Positions 44,347-56,588 of a stretch of 64,000 nucleotides of DNA are shown here, in pieces (positions within the stretch are counted from its first letter, which is position 1; each line of letters starts with the position of its first letter). A program made the translations under genes and the position numbers. The DNA comes from Paenalicyclobacillus ferrooxydans (GTDB lineage: Bacteria > Bacillota > Bacilli > Alicyclobacillales > Alicyclobacillaceae). Under the pieces are notes generated by a model. That model did not search any database. It was given only the letters and a program-made list of their open reading frames with translations, and had not been told where the DNA came from. The DNA lies in contig NZ_LJCO01000011.1 of the NCBI RefSeq assembly GCF_001399675.1, forward strand, positions 124,001 through 188,000, in the 5' to 3' direction.

Positions 44347-44880
44347 ATGCCGTTATCCCCGTTGGACATTCACAACAAAGAGTTCAGTCGCTCGTTTCGA
44401 GGCTATGATGAGGACGAGGTGGATGATTTTCTGGAACGAATCATCCAGGATTATGAAGGATTGATCCGTCAAAACAAAGACCTCGAAGAAAATGTTGAGC
44501 ATATGAAAGAAAAGCTGAGACACTTTACCAACATCGAAGAGAGCCTGAGCAAGTCTATCATTGTGGCTCAGGAGACTGCGGAAGAAGTAAAAAACAACGC
44601 AAGAAAAGAAGCGCAGTTGATTATCAAAGAAGCGGAAAAGAACGCGGACCGCATTGTCGCCGAAGCGCTCAACAAGTCTCGCAAGATGGCCCTTGAAGTG
44701 GAAGAAGTGCAAAAGCACGCAGCAATTTTCCGAGCCCGCTTCCGTTCGTTGATTCAGGCGCAGCTTGAGATGCTCGAATCAGGTGATTGGGACAAGTTTG
44801 ACAGGGATGTGAGTGTCCGTTCAGAGGTTCCTGCTGTGCGTGATGGTTACACAAGAGAATACGCATCCCAAGAAGGCTGA
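44347..44880 (+). CDS. divIVA: Cell division/polarity protein DivIVA
   Basis: DivIVA senses negative membrane curvature at septa and poles and recruits Min and sporulation proteins. The 177-residue protein has the conserved lipid-binding N-terminus (L-S-P-L-D-I-H-N-K-E-F, R-G-Y-D-E-D-E-V-D-D-F-L) followed by a long coiled coil. ATG 44347 is chosen by homology; AGGAGG lies 10 nt upstream. An upstream in-frame extension to 44206 is rejected. Confidence 0.95.
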   Translation: MPLSPLDIHNKEFSRSFRGYDEDEVDDFLERIIQDYEGLIRQNKDLEENVEHMKEKLRHFTNIEESLSKSIIVAQETAEEVKNNARKEAQLIIKEAEKNADRIVAEALNKSRKMALEVEEVQKHAAIFRARFRSLIQAQLEMLESGDWDKFDRDVSVRSEVPAVRDGYTREYASQEG

Positions 44881-44989
44881 TATCTCCCGAACGCCCGAGA
44901 GTGTGGAGCAGTCCTGTCCAGCAATAGACTGTGTCTTTTGACTCCGTACAGGTTCTGATGCTGTGTAATTCACTCCATAAAAAAGAACC

Positions 44990-45013
44990 CAGAGGGAGCG
45001 TCAGCTCCCTCTG
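44990..45013. terminator. Bidirectional terminator between divIVA and a convergent small gene
   Basis: CAGAGGGAGC pairs perfectly with GCTCCCTCTG around GTCA. Rightward it is followed by TTCTTGTTTT; leftward by a run of six Ts (complement of 44979-44984), so it can end both transcripts. Confidence 0.88.
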
Positions 45014-45042
45014 TTCTTGTTTTATGATGGCGGCACAGCAAG

Positions 45043-45219
45043 TCAAACCATGCGTGCCAAGAAGTAAGTCACGATACCGAGCAGCAGCAACAGGAAGAAG
45101 AACGGTGTATATGGAATGTTGAACGCAAACCAATAGTGAACAAGAAAGCTGGCGACGATCTCAATGCCGCCAATCCACATCGCAACCAGAGCAATCATCT
45201 GCAATTGATACCTTCGCAA
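45043..45219 (-). CDS. 58-residue small membrane protein
   Basis: On the minus strand a TTG at 45219 opens 58 codons with GAGGAG 8 nt upstream. The product has two hydrophobic spans (about residues 8-31 and 36-55) and a basic start (L-R-R-Y-Q). The second span holds a run of three Phe and five Leu. It is followed by the shared terminator, with a T-run on this strand. I recognise no family. Good SD, two clean spans and its own terminator argue that it is a real gene. Confidence 0.65.
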   Translation of the reverse strand: MRRYQLQMIALVAMWIGGIEIVASFLVHYWFAFNIPYTPFFFLLLLLGIVTYFLARMV

Positions 45220-45387
45220 CTCACTCTCTCCTCAGGCTCGTCTACTCTCCATCATACAAGATTGAGCGCGCAAATTCCTTACGGGAGTCCATCTTAAGTT
45301 TTCCAGTTCCGACGGTGTATCACGGCCGTTCGATGCAGGGAACATAAGGTGCACAGTCAGGTGTGGAACGAGAGGAGAGGGGACACA

Positions 45388-46005
45388 TTGGACGACTTCC
45401 GGGAATCAAAGCGTCAGTTACTTCAAATGAAGAGCGAGTTAGAGGATAGACTGAACCGGACGGGGCGCTATGGGTTGGATGATCCGATGCGCGACGAGTT
45501 GGGTGAGCTTTCGTTAGTGGACAATCACCCGGCCGATGTTGCATCTGAGTTGTTTGAACGTCAAAAGGACTTGGGCCTGGTACGCTTAGCCGAGCAGCGA
45601 CTCGACGAAGTGAACGGGGCCTTAAAGGCAATCGACGATGGGCGTTACGGAATATGCCAGAACTGTGGTAAAACGATTGGCCAGGAACGGATGGAAGCCA
45701 ATCCGCTGGCAACCCTGTGTATCGACTGCCGGGAACGCCAGGAGGACCTGCGCTATGACCTTGTGCGGCCGGTCGAGGAATCGTTTCTCATGCCTTACTG
45801 GGGGCGTTCCAATCGAGACAATTCCGACGTCGTGGAATTTGACGGGGAGGACTCATGGCAGGCCGTTGCCCGTTACAACCAACGTGCAGGGTATGACAGG
45901 GACTACGAAGTCCCGCTCGATCGCGAAGACATGGATGACAACGAAGGCATCGTCGACCCGATAGACCGGATCTCCAACGAACAATACCGTGCACAACGCC
46001 CCTGA
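45388..46005 (+). CDS. ylyA: TraR/DksA-family zinc-finger protein, YlyA/YteA-like
   Basis: The 205-residue protein has an N-terminal coiled coil (about 5-75) and a C4 zinc finger (C-Q-N-C-G ... C-I-D-C), the TraR/DksA arrangement, followed by an acidic tail. B. subtilis YlyA, at the same locus, acts on RNA polymerase during late forespore transcription. TTG 45388 is preceded by a GAGGAGAGGGG stretch. ileS, which normally precedes it, is absent. Confidence 0.85.
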   Translation: MDDFRESKRQLLQMKSELEDRLNRTGRYGLDDPMRDELGELSLVDNHPADVASELFERQKDLGLVRLAEQRLDEVNGALKAIDDGRYGICQNCGKTIGQERMEANPLATLCIDCRERQEDLRYDLVRPVEESFLMPYWGRSNRDNSDVVEFDGEDSWQAVARYNQRAGYDRDYEVPLDREDMDDNEGIVDPIDRISNEQYRAQRP

Positions 46006-46124
46006 ACGGGTTACTTGCCGCGGATCACCCGATGTTTCTTTCTGCTGGTTGGCTACCGAGATTGGTGACTTGTGGTAGACTGTTGCAGTGAACGCATCGG
46101 AAGGTTGCGCTGGAGGTGGCATTG

Positions 46125-46592
46125 GTGTTGGTTTACGTGTTGGCCGTCGTTGTCTTTGGACTCGATCAACTGATTAAGTACATTGTTCGAACTTCGATGG
46201 CTGTGAATCAAGAGATCCCGATTTGGCCGCACGTACTCGTGCTAGACTATATTCGGAATCCAGGTGCAGCGTGGGGAATGTTTGGCAATGACAGGTGGCT
46301 GCTGATTCTGATCGCACTTATGGTCATCGGCGCGGTCATATACGTACAGTCCCGCTACCGGCTGCGCCGAGTTTATCAAGTTGGTCTCGGTCTGGTTCTA
46401 GGCGGTGCGCTTGGGAATTTACTTGATCGGATTCTCTATGGCAAGGTCATTGATTACATCTATTTTCAGGTCATCAATTACCCTGTGTTCAACCTCGCCG
46501 ACAGCGCGATTGTTGTCGGCGTGTTGCTGATTTTACTTCAGACCTTGCGTTCGGGCAGAAACGAAGAGCAGAAGCCTTCGGAGGAAAAATAA
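46125..46592 (+). CDS. lspA: Lipoprotein signal peptidase LspA
   Basis: LspA removes signal peptides from prolipoproteins after lipidation. The 155-residue four-span aspartic protease has the catalytic regions G-N-L-L-D-R and F-N-L-A-D-S, plus N-P-G-A-A-W-G. GTG 46125, 8 nt from GGAGG, is preferred; GTG 46116 and TTG 46122 are in frame but too close to the SD. The stop overlaps the rluD start by one base. Confidence 0.95.
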   Translation: MLVYVLAVVVFGLDQLIKYIVRTSMAVNQEIPIWPHVLVLDYIRNPGAAWGMFGNDRWLLILIALMVIGAVIYVQSRYRLRRVYQVGLGLVLGGALGNLLDRILYGKVIDYIYFQVINYPVFNLADSAIVVGVLLILLQTLRSGRNEEQKPSEEK

Positions 46593-47533
46593 TGACAGAA
46601 CAATTCAAAGATGTCGTGGTCCCTTTAGACGATGAGGGGACAAGACTGGATGTGTGGCTGACAGAAGCCCTTCAGGACGAAGATGCAGACCTCTCGCGGA
46701 GTCAGGTCCAAGCCCTGATTCAGGCAGGCGCCGTCACGACGTCTCGCACACGGGTGAAGGCGAGTGACAGGGTTTTTGCAGGCGAAGCGTACCATGTTGT
46801 CTTGCCTGAGCCTGAACCGATGGAAATCGTCGGCGAATTGATGCCGATTGACGTAGTTTTCGAGGATGAGGCCGTCGTTGTGGTGAACAAGCCGCGAGGA
46901 CTTGTTGTGCATCCCGGAGCCGGTCACCTGAAGGGGACGTTAGTGCAGGGTTTGGTCGGCAGAGGCACGACTCTCTCACATCTCGGCGGGAGTTTTCGTC
47001 CAGGTGTCGTCCATCGGATCGACAAAGACACATCTGGGCTTCTTGTGTTGGCTAAGACAGATGCAGCGTACCATGCGCTCGCAGAGCAGTTTAAGGCGCA
47101 TTCCGTCGACCGTGAGTATCGTGCCATTGTGCATGGGAACTTGGAACATGACGCAGGAACCATCGACGCACCCATCGGACGGGACCCGCAAAACAGGCAG
47201 AGAATGGCTGTTCGGGAGGCCGGCAAACCGGCTGTGACACACTTCCGGGTCGTCGAGCGGTTTACAGATTACACATATCTGGAGCTGCGGTTAGAGACCG
47301 GCCGTACGCACCAGATTCGCGTCCATATGGCGTACATCGGGTTTCCACTCGCGGGCGATCCGGTGTACGGTCCTCGTCACACACTTGCAATCTCCGGGCA
47401 AGCTTTGCATGCAGCGACACTGGGGTTTGATCACCCATTGACCGGACAACGGCTTTTGTTCACAGCGGACCTGCCCGATGACATGCAGCGGGTGCTCGGC
47501 GAGCTGGAGTTTCTAAAAAGCGCTGATTCATAA
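46592..47533 (+). CDS. rluD: 23S rRNA/RluD-family pseudouridine synthase
   Basis: The 313-residue protein has an N-terminal S4-like domain (about 15-85) and a catalytic domain with the motif H-R-I-D-K-D-T-S-G-L-L-V, whose Asp attacks uridine, and G-R-T-H-Q-I-R-V-H. It corresponds to B. subtilis ylyB. The target sites are inferred from the RluC/D family. It overlaps lspA (TAATG). Confidence 0.93.
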   Translation: MTEQFKDVVVPLDDEGTRLDVWLTEALQDEDADLSRSQVQALIQAGAVTTSRTRVKASDRVFAGEAYHVVLPEPEPMEIVGELMPIDVVFEDEAVVVVNKPRGLVVHPGAGHLKGTLVQGLVGRGTTLSHLGGSFRPGVVHRIDKDTSGLLVLAKTDAAYHALAEQFKAHSVDREYRAIVHGNLEHDAGTIDAPIGRDPQNRQRMAVREAGKPAVTHFRVVERFTDYTYLELRLETGRTHQIRVHMAYIGFPLAGDPVYGPRHTLAISGQALHAATLGFDHPLTGQRLLFTADLPDDMQRVLGELEFLKSADS

Positions 47534-47563
47534 ACGTATTTGGTTGACGTGCCCCTTTAGGGG

Positions 47564-47592
47564 TTGACGATAGACCTTTGTTTTGCTAACTT
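47564..47592 (+). promoter_or_regulatory. Promoter of the pyr operon
   Basis: TTGACG (47564-47569), 17 bp, TAACTT (47587-47592). The -35 is good, the -10 modest. A start near 47599 would give a leader of about 170 nt containing the PyrR element and the attenuator. A small GC hairpin (CCCCTTTAGGGG, 47552-47563) just before it may end rluD transcription. Confidence 0.55.
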
Positions 47593-47618
47593 GAATAAGA
47601 ATCATGTACTGCCTTTAA

Positions 47619-49277
<1,659 letters not shown>

Positions 49278-49281
<4 letters not shown>

Positions 49282-50564
49282 AACGGAAGATTACAGGCGG
49301 ACGATTGCTTGATTTAACAGATGGCAGTCTTACCGAGACGGAGATTTTGGTTGACGAAGACTCTGGTCTCGTCGTTGCAATTGGCTTTGATTTGCCAGCG
49401 GCTGATGAAACGATAGAGCTTCACGGCGAAGTTCTGCTCCCTGGTTTTATCGACCTTCACGTGCACCTTCGTGAACCTGGTTTTGAACATAAAGAAACGA
49501 TTCAGAGCGGTGCCCGTGCCGCTGCGGCAGGGGGATTCACGAAAATCGCTTGCATGCCGAACACCAACCCGCCGCTGGACAGCGCAGCCAAGGTTCAGGA
49601 CGTCAGGGAAAGGGCGCAGGCGGCCGGAGCGGCTGGTGTGTTCCCTATCGCCTGTATCACGGAAGGCCAAGCTGGAAAGACACTCACCGATTACCAGGCA
49701 CTAAAGGAAGCCGGTGCCATTGCACTGTCTGACGACGGCAAGGGAGTGCAGGATGGGGGCCTGATGCGGGAAGCCTTTATCCGTGCAGCTGAAGTTGGAT
49801 TACCGATTGCCATCCACGCAGAGGATGAGTCGATTGCAAGAGACGGTGTGTTCAACCCTGGCGCTGCCGCAAAGTACGGCGTCAGTGTCCAACACGGCGA
49901 GTCTGAGTCAGCGATGATTGCACGAGATTTGCTTCTGGCCGAGCAGACAGGTGCGAAATTGCACATCTGTCACGTCAGTGTTGAACCTGCGGTCGCGCTT
50001 ATCCGTTGGGCAAAACAACGGGGAGTCCGCGTCACAGCTGAGGTGACTCCGCATCACTTGCTGTTGTCTGAAGATGCAATTGAGCGTGCAGACCCTGTCT
50101 ATAAAGTCAATCCGCCGCTGCGCAGCGAGGCTGACAGGCTGGCCTGCCTCGAAGGGTTTCTGGACGGAACACTCGACGTCATTGCGACAGACCATGCACC
50201 GCACAGTGCGGAGGAGAAGGCAAAGCCCCTCTCTGCAGCGCCGTTTGGCATCGTCGGTATTGAAACGGTGTTTCCACTGCTCTACACCTACCTGGTTGAG
50301 ACGGGTCACATCAGTTTGCGGGATTTGGTTCTTCGTATGAGCACTCGCCCAGCCGAAGCCTTTGGCCTCACAGGAGGCTCCATTCGAGTGGGGGGACCTG
50401 CGGATATTACGGCCGTCGACTTAGACACAGAACGAACCATTGATCCAGAGAAGTTTTACTCGAAGGGCCGCAATACCCCGTTTGCCGGGTGGCAAGCGAA
50501 AGGTTTTTCACAGCTGACGCTGTTTGAAGGTAAGGTCATTTACAAGAATGAGGAGGTGCGGTAG
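49278..50564 (+). CDS. pyrC: Dihydroorotase PyrC
   Basis: PyrC cyclises carbamoyl aspartate to dihydroorotate. The 428-residue amidohydrolase of the long class has the zinc ligands D-L-H-V-H-L-R-E-P-G-F-E-H-K-E, later metal-site histidines in H-A-E-D and H-I-C-H-V-S, and the catalytic A-T-D-H-A-P-H. Start GTG 49278 overlaps the pyrB stop (GTGA). Confidence 0.96.
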
Positions 50565-50566
50565 CG

Positions 50567-51682
50567 ATGGCATATGAACAAACGACTGCCCGTTTGGTTT
50601 TGGAAGACGGTCAAGTTTTTGAAGGACAGTCATTCGGTGCAAACGGCGAATCTTTTGGAGAGATTGTCTTTAACACTGGGATGACGGGATATCAGGAAGT
50701 GTTGACTGACCCGTCGTATTACGGCCAAATCGTGACCATGACCTATCCACTGATTGGGAATTACGGTGTCAACGTAGATGATGTTGAATCACGGGGACCC
50801 AACGTTCGGGGCTTCGTGGTCCGCGAGTTCAGCGAAATTCCAAGCCATTTCCGCAGTATGGACAGCATCTCTGGGTACCTGAAGAAAAACGGCATTCTCG
50901 GCATTGCGGGTGTAGACACTCGAATGATTACGAAGAGTATTCGCAGCGAAGGCACCATGAAGGCTGTGCTTACGACGGAAAATACCCCGGTCGAAGAACT
51001 TCTTGCGAGGCTCTCTGAACCGTTTGCAAGGGACCAGATTGACCACGTCACAACCCAGAGTACATATCGCTCCCCGGGCGGTGATCGCCGCATCGTGGCC
51101 ATGGACTTCGGGATGAAATCAGGGGTTGTGCGCTCTCTGCTTGCCAGACACTGTGATGTGATTGTCGTCCCAGCAAGGACAACGGCCGAGGAAGTGCTGT
51201 CTTGGCAGCCTCATGGTGTGATGTTGAGCAACGGCCCTGGCGACCCGGAAGACGCGCCGTATGCGATTGAAACCGTCAAAAAGCTGATGGGCAAGGTACC
51301 GATTTTCGGGATCTGTCTTGGGCATCAACTGATTGCGCTCGCTTCAGGCGCGCGAACGGAGAAACTTCGGTTCGGCCACCGCGGTGTCAATCATCCGGTC
51401 AAGGACCTGAAGACCGGACGGATCGCCATCACCTCACAGAACCATGGTTACGTGGTTGCGCCGGAGTCTCTCGAGGGAACAGACCTCGTCCTCAGCCATG
51501 TCAACCAAAACGATGGTACCGTGGAAGGTCTCGTGCACAGGCACCTGCCTGTCTTCTGTGTTCAGTACCATCCGGAAGCCCGTCCAGGTCCGGATGACTC
51601 AGATTACCTGTTTGACGATTTTATGAAGATGGTGGATGACTACAGAGCCGGGAGGTGGGTTTCCTATGCCGAAGCGGAGTGA
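50567..51682 (+). CDS. carA: Carbamoyl-phosphate synthase small subunit, pyrimidine type
   Basis: The 371-residue glutaminase subunit supplies ammonia to the large subunit. The class I amidotransferase triad is visible in F-G-I-C-L-G-H-Q (nucleophile Cys), and Q-Y-H-P-E-A (His, Glu). ATG 50567 follows GGAGG. Location in the pyr operon and control by PyrR indicate the pyrimidine-specific isoenzyme (PyrAA). Confidence 0.96.
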   Translation: MAYEQTTARLVLEDGQVFEGQSFGANGESFGEIVFNTGMTGYQEVLTDPSYYGQIVTMTYPLIGNYGVNVDDVESRGPNVRGFVVREFSEIPSHFRSMDSISGYLKKNGILGIAGVDTRMITKSIRSEGTMKAVLTTENTPVEELLARLSEPFARDQIDHVTTQSTYRSPGGDRRIVAMDFGMKSGVVRSLLARHCDVIVVPARTTAEEVLSWQPHGVMLSNGPGDPEDAPYAIETVKKLMGKVPIFGICLGHQLIALASGARTEKLRFGHRGVNHPVKDLKTGRIAITSQNHGYVVAPESLEGTDLVLSHVNQNDGTVEGLVHRHLPVFCVQYHPEARPGPDDSDYLFDDFMKMVDDYRAGRWVSYAEAE

Positions 51683-54600
51683 TTTAAAAAAAGTGATGGT
51701 GATAGGCAGCGGCCCCATCGTGATTGGGCAGGCGGCAGAGTTCGACTACGCAGGTACTCAGGCCTGTCAGGCCCTTCGTGAAGAAGGTCTTGAGGTGGTG
51801 TTGGTGAACTCCAATCCAGCCACGATTATGACGGACCCGGATATCGCCGACAAGGTGTACATTGAACCGTTGACACCGGAATTCGTTGCCCAGATTTTGA
51901 GAAAGGAACGGCCCGACGGCCTGCTTCCGACACTTGGCGGCCAAACAGGACTGAACATGGCTGTACAGCTGGCAGAAATGGGTGTCCTCGATGAAGTCGG
52001 CGTTGAACTCCTTGGCACACAACTGCACAGTATTCGGGAAGCGGAAGACCGCGAACGCTTCCGGGCCTTGATGGCAGAGCTTGGACAGCCGGTGCCAAAG
52101 AGCGAGATCGTCACATCGCTGGAAGAAGCCAGAGAGTTCGCCCGCCAAATCGGGTTTCCAATTATTATCCGCCCGGCTTACACCCTCGGCGGTACAGGCG
52201 GCGGTATCGCGAGTGATTGGGAAGAGTACGAGGAAATCACGGAACTGGGCTTGCGTCTCTCGCCAATCCATCAGGTGCTTGTTGAACAAAGCATTGCAGG
52301 ATACAAGGAGATTGAATACGAGGTCCTGCGCGATAGTGCGGATAACTGCATTGTGGTTTGTAACATGGAAAACATCGACCCGGTCGGTGTTCACACGGGC
52401 GACAGTATTGTTGTCGCACCGAGCCAGACCCTGTCTGATTCGGAATACCAGATGCTGCGTGCTGCAAGTCTCAAGATCATCCGGGCCCTGAAGATTGAAG
52501 GAGGCTGCAATGTTCAGTACGCGCTGGATCCACACAGTATGAACTACTACGTAATAGAGGTCAATCCTCGCGTCAGCCGGTCGAGTGCGCTCGCATCCAA
52601 AGCAACCGGATACCCGATTGCACGGGTCGCCACAAAGATTGCGGTTGGGTATCGCCTCGATGAAATCCAAAACCCGGTGACAAAGGAAACGTTTGCCGCC
52701 TTTGAGCCCGCACTCGACTACGTGGTTTCCAAAATCCCGCGTTGGCCTTTTGACAAGTTTAACAGCGCAAACCGTCGCCTTGGCACGCAGATGAAAGCCA
52801 CCGGCGAGGTCATGGCGATTGGACGGACGTTTGAAGAATCAATGATGAAAGCCATTCGGTCGCTCGAACTTGGCGTTGATGCACTCTATATGGATGGTGC
52901 TTCAGAGTGGTCGGACAGTGACATCGAAAACCGGCTCCAACGCGCGGACGACGAACGGCTGTGGGTGATTGCTGAGGCATTCCGCCGCGGGTACACGATG
53001 GAGCAAGTCCACCAGTTGTCGAAGATTGACGTCTGGTTTCTCTACAAGTTCCGTCGACTCGTTTCCCTTGAACAGGAGCTCCTGGAAAGGGCGAAAACAG
53101 GGACACTGCAGGACTTCCTGATGAACGACAAGGACCTGTTCGCCGAAGTCAAACGCTCCGGTTTTCCGGACTCCGAAATCGCACGCATCTTCGATGTCGA
53201 TGTGATGGCATTAACAGAAGCGCGCATGGACATGGGGATTGTTCCGGTGTACAAGATGGTCGACACCTGTGCCGGAGAATTCGCAGCTGCGACTCCCTAT
53301 TACTACAGCAGCTATGAGCATCAAGATGAAGTGGAAGAGAGCTCTGGAAAGAAAATCGTGGTTCTCGGTTCGGGACCGATTCGAATCGGTCAGGGTATCG
53401 AGTTTGACTACTGTTCGGTCCATGCGGTGTGGGCCATTCGCAAAGCAGGGTATGAGGCCATCATCATTAACAACAATCCGGAGACGGTCTCCACAGACTT
53501 TAACACGTCCAATCGGTTGTACTTCGAACCCCTGCATCTCGAAGATGTTTTACATGTTATCTGGCGCGAAAAACCAGCAGGCGTGATTGTACAGTTTGGC
53601 GGACAGACGGCCATCAACCTGGCGGAACCGCTCGCCCGTGCAGGGATTCCGGTGATTGGAACGTCAATTGAAGACATCGATGCTGCGGAGGACAGAGAGA
53701 AGTTTGATGCACTTTTGAGTCGCCTCGACATTCCAAGGCCGCGCGGCTTCTCTGTGACCTCGCTGAACGAGGCATTGACCGCAGCAGGAGAACTCCACTA
53801 TCCGGTACTTGTGCGGCCCTCCTACGTGCTTGGAGGACGGGCGATGCAGATTGTGGACTCGGATGATGAACTCCGTACCTACATGGCAGAAGCATCGCAG
53901 GTATCGAGGAAACACCCGGTCCTCGTCGACCGCTATTTGATGGGCGTTGAAGTCGAAGTCGACGCTATCAGCGACGGGGAGACAGTTATCATACCAGGCA
54001 TTATGGAGCATATCGAACGGGCCGGGGTTCACTCCGGAGACTCCATTGCGGTGTATCCTTCACAGTCCCTGTCTGAAGATGTACGGCAGCAGTTGGTGAA
54101 CTACACTATCAAAATCGCACGCGGACTAAACGTAAAAGGACTCGTGAACATCCAGTTTGTGGTTCAGGAGAATCAGGCGTACGTGCTTGAGGTCAATCCA
54201 CGTTCGTCGCGAACGGTTCCATTTTTATCAAAAGTCACCGAGATTCCGATGGTCGACCTTGCGATGCATGCTGTCCTCGGAGGCTCCTTGCAACAGCTCG
54301 GTTACGAGAGCGGGTTGGTGCCTGAACCGAACTTCGTCTCCGTGAAGGTGCCTGTGTTCTCCTTCGCAAAACTGCGCCGTGTTGATATCACACTCGGTCC
54401 GGAGATGAAGTCAACAGGTGAGGTCATGGGTCGCGAGCGGACATATGCAAAAGCGCTCTATAAAGGACTGATTGCCTCAGGTATGGTAATCCCCATGCAC
54501 GGGACACTTTTAGCCACCATCTCGGACAAGGACAAGGATGAGGCGTGGCCGATTTTGCGCGGATTTGCCGAACTGGGATTCCGCATCGCAGCAACTGAAG

Positions 54601-54923
54601 GAACCGCGAAATACCTGCGCAGCCGGGGACTAGAGGTTCGCGTTGTGAACAAACTTGCCCAGGGCACGCCGAACCTGGCTGATGACATCCGCGATGGCCG
54701 TATTCAACTGGTAATCAACACCCTGACCAAAGGGCGTAAGCCTGAGCGGGATGGTTTTCGAATTCGGCGGACCGCGGTGGAGAACGGCGTCCCTTGCCTG
54801 ACGTCCCTGGATACGGCAGCATCACTGCTTGAAGTGCTGTCCACCATTCGGTTTGCTACGGTTCCCATCAGTGCAGGACAGGAGGCAGGCTTGCATGTCA
54901 GAAGTGCAAAATCCCGTGCATAA
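51666..54923 (+). CDS. carB: Carbamoyl-phosphate synthase large subunit, pyrimidine type
   Basis: The 1085-residue synthetase has two homologous ATP-grasp halves, the first opening [14 protein letters not shown] and the second [14 protein letters not shown] (about residue 568), and a C-terminal MGS-like allosteric domain (from about 940) where UMP or PRPP would bind. ATG 51666 is preceded by GGGAGG and overlaps carA by 17 nt. Confidence 0.97.
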   Translation: MPKRSDLKKVMVIGSGPIVIGQAAEFDYAGTQACQALREEGLEVVLVNSNPATIMTDPDIADKVYIEPLTPEFVAQILRKERPDGLLPTLGGQTGLNMAVQLAEMGVLDEVGVELLGTQLHSIREAEDRERFRALMAELGQPVPKSEIVTSLEEAREFARQIGFPIIIRPAYTLGGTGGGIASDWEEYEEITELGLRLSPIHQVLVEQSIAGYKEIEYEVLRDSADNCIVVCNMENIDPVGVHTGDSIVVAPSQTLSDSEYQMLRAASLKIIRALKIEGGCNVQYALDPHSMNYYVIEVNPRVSRSSALASKATGYPIARVATKIAVGYRLDEIQNPVTKETFAAFEPALDYVVSKIPRWPFDKFNSANRRLGTQMKATGEVMAIGRTFEESMMKAIRSLELGVDALYMDGASEWSDSDIENRLQRADDERLWVIAEAFRRGYTMEQVHQLSKIDVWFLYKFRRLVSLEQELLERAKTGTLQDFLMNDKDLFAEVKRSGFPDSEIARIFDVDVMALTEARMDMGIVPVYKMVDTCAGEFAAATPYYYSSYEHQDEVEESSGKKIVVLGSGPIRIGQGIEFDYCSVHAVWAIRKAGYEAIIINNNPETVSTDFNTSNRLYFEPLHLEDVLHVIWREKPAGVIVQFGGQTAINLAEPLARAGIPVIGTSIEDIDAAEDREKFDALLSRLDIPRPRGFSVTSLNEALTAAGELHYPVLVRPSYVLGGRAMQIVDSDDELRTYMAEASQVSRKHPVLVDRYLMGVEVEVDAISDGETVIIPGIMEHIERAGVHSGDSIAVYPSQSLSEDVRQQLVNYTIKIARGLNVKGLVNIQFVVQENQAYVLEVNPRSSRTVPFLSKVTEIPMVDLAMHAVLGGSLQQLGYESGLVPEPNFVSVKVPVFSFAKLRRVDITLGPEMKSTGEVMGRERTYAKALYKGLIASGMVIPMHGTLLATISDKDKDEAWPILRGFAELGFRIAATEGTAKYLRSRGLEVRVVNKLAQGTPNLADDIRDGRIQLVINTLTKGRKPERDGFRIRRTAVENGVPCLTSLDTAASLLEVLSTIRFATVPISAGQEAGLHVRSAKSRA

Positions 54924-55662
54924 AACAGAGTTGCCAGACCTGAGTGAATCGGTCTACGACGACGTACGGGCACGTTCCTACGTGGCACTTGACGTGCCCT
55001 CGATGATGGATGCTCGTGCGATTGTCGATGAGCTGGGAGATGCGGTGGACGGTTACAAAGTAGGTCTAGAGCTGTTTTACGCAGATGGTCCTCGTGTCAT
55101 CGACATGCTCGCCGTTCAGAAGAAACGGATCTTTCTTGACATCAAGTTGCACGACATCCCAACGACCGTTGCTCACGCTCTGCGTGTTGTCTGTGACTGG
55201 CCGATAGAAATGGTCAACGTTCACAGTGCTGGTGGACCAGCCATGCTGACAGCGGCCAGAGAAGCAGTGGACAAAAGTGCACACCGCCCGCTATTAATCG
55301 GGGTGACAGTACTGACAAGCTTATCGGAAAACGATTTGTCACTTTTGCAGCTGCCGGATGGAAAACAGCTGGTGGTTTCATGGGCTCAGCTGTGTAAAAA
55401 AATGGGCCTCGATGGGGTTGTGACGTCTGCGCTTGATGTGGAGGCAGTGAACGAGGCCTGTGGAGGGACATTCGTTACCGTCGTGCCGGGGACGCGTCCG
55501 TCTTTTGCCAAGCAGAACGACCAGAGCCGGGTTTTGTCACCTGGTGAAGCGCTCAGGAAGGGAGCAGGTCGTCTAGTCCTCGGGCGGGCTGTTACGACCG
55601 CAGATGATCGCAGAACTGCACTCCGTGCAATTTGGGACGAAATGAGAACTGCATTGACCTGA
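54895..55662 (+). CDS. pyrF: Orotidine 5'-phosphate decarboxylase PyrF
   Basis: PyrF decarboxylates OMP to UMP. The 255-residue protein has the catalytic [11 protein letters not shown] motif, preceded by V-A-L-D-V-P and followed by P-G-T-R-P and L-G-R-A-V-T. A hydrophilic leader of about 25 residues precedes the barrel, slightly longer than usual. ATG 54895 has AGGAGG upstream and overlaps carB by 29 nt, so pyrK and pyrD, normally between, are absent. Confidence 0.95.
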   Translation: MSEVQNPVHKTELPDLSESVYDDVRARSYVALDVPSMMDARAIVDELGDAVDGYKVGLELFYADGPRVIDMLAVQKKRIFLDIKLHDIPTTVAHALRVVCDWPIEMVNVHSAGGPAMLTAAREAVDKSAHRPLLIGVTVLTSLSENDLSLLQLPDGKQLVVSWAQLCKKMGLDGVVTSALDVEAVNEACGGTFVTVVPGTRPSFAKQNDQSRVLSPGEALRKGAGRLVLGRAVTTADDRRTALRAIWDEMRTALT

Positions 55663-55702
55663 ATTACTTGCGGTAACCGCAGCTTGACTTGAAAAACAAG
55701 CT

Positions 55703-55743
55703 CTATTCGCACCTTGCGGGCTGTTTGGCGCAGGTGCGAATAG
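55703..55743 (+). promoter_or_regulatory. Strong hairpin without T-tail before pyrE
   Basis: CTATTCGCACCT (55703-55714) pairs perfectly with AGGTGCGAATAG (55732-55743), extended by three more pairs past a bulge. It ends 4 nt before the pyrE SD and lacks a T-run, so it is not a standard terminator. It might mark an RNA processing or stability site, or tune pyrE translation. Confidence 0.6.
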
Positions 55744-55760
55744 GGACGGGAGGACATCAA

Positions 55761-56426
55761 ATGGCCATTGAAATGCATTCACTCACAGCCCCCGAGTGGG
55801 CTGGAGCACAGGAACTCGCACGAGCACTGCTTCAGATCAAGGCCGTGGAGATTCGACCGAACGACCCGTTTACATGGTCATCCGGATGGAAGTCTCCGAT
55901 TTACTGTGACAATCGTATGATTCTGGCCTATCCGCTGTGTTTTGAAATGGTGGAAACGGGCTTTGTGGAGACGATTCGTAAGCTCACGCCCGGTGTAGAC
56001 GTTATCGCAGGGACAGCAACTGCCGGCATCCCTCATGCGGCAGCCATTGCGCGAAAACTAAACCTCTCGATGGCTTACGTGCGAAGCAGTGCTAAGGGCC
56101 ACGGCAAACAAAAACAGGTCGAGGGACGAGTGTCTAAAGGGTTGTCCGCCGTCGTCATTGAGGATACCCTGTCCACTGGCAGATCAGCCTATGAAGCCGT
56201 CGAGGCGTTGAAATCAGAAGGCATGAATACCCTTGCCGTGTTGTCCATTTTCTCCTACGATTTCCCGGCGTCTCAAGAGAGAGCAGATGCCGCGCAGGTT
56301 ACACCGTACCGTTTGTTGGGATACGATACCTTGATTGCAACAGCTGTCTCCGAAGGCTACGTGGACCCTGCATACGTAGAAGCCCTCACCAAGTGGCGAC
56401 TTCACCCGGAACAATATGGTCAGTAA
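55761..56426 (+). CDS. pyrE: Orotate phosphoribosyltransferase PyrE
   Basis: PyrE converts orotate and PRPP to OMP. The 221-residue protein has the PRPP motif V-V-I-E-D-T-L-S-T-G-R-S and F-T-W-S-S-G-W-K-S-P-I-Y near the N-terminus. ATG 55761 follows GGGAGG; an in-frame ATG-less extension to 55689 runs through the hairpin and is rejected. Last gene of the operon. Confidence 0.96.
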   Translation: MAIEMHSLTAPEWAGAQELARALLQIKAVEIRPNDPFTWSSGWKSPIYCDNRMILAYPLCFEMVETGFVETIRKLTPGVDVIAGTATAGIPHAAAIARKLNLSMAYVRSSAKGHGKQKQVEGRVSKGLSAVVIEDTLSTGRSAYEAVEALKSEGMNTLAVLSIFSYDFPASQERADAAQVTPYRLLGYDTLIATAVSEGYVDPAYVEALTKWRLHPEQYGQ

Positions 56427-56501
56427 CAACAAAAAAGACTGCACTGAAAAGAACCTGCCAAAAAAGAAGCGCCAAAAAGTGATTACGAACAAGGCATACC
56501 G

Positions 56502-56541
56502 AAAAGGCTGCCCGTGAGCTTTGCTCAAGGCAGCCTTTTTT
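56502..56541. terminator. Terminator at the end of the pyr operon
   Basis: AAAAGGCTGCC (56502-56512) pairs with GGCAGCCTTTT (56529-56539), with an inner GAGC/GCTC helix, and a T-run (56536-56541). It also offers a weaker T-tail leftward for the convergent Rieske gene. Confidence 0.9.
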
Positions 56542-56588
56542 CACGTTTGACTGTGTTATGGCGCCAAGATTGCGCCGTGTATGAATAG

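Noticed and set aside
51684-52670. 328-codon leftward frame opposite carB
   Set aside because: Antisense to a clear carB, with His/Arg/Cys-rich shadow composition and no ribosome-binding site.
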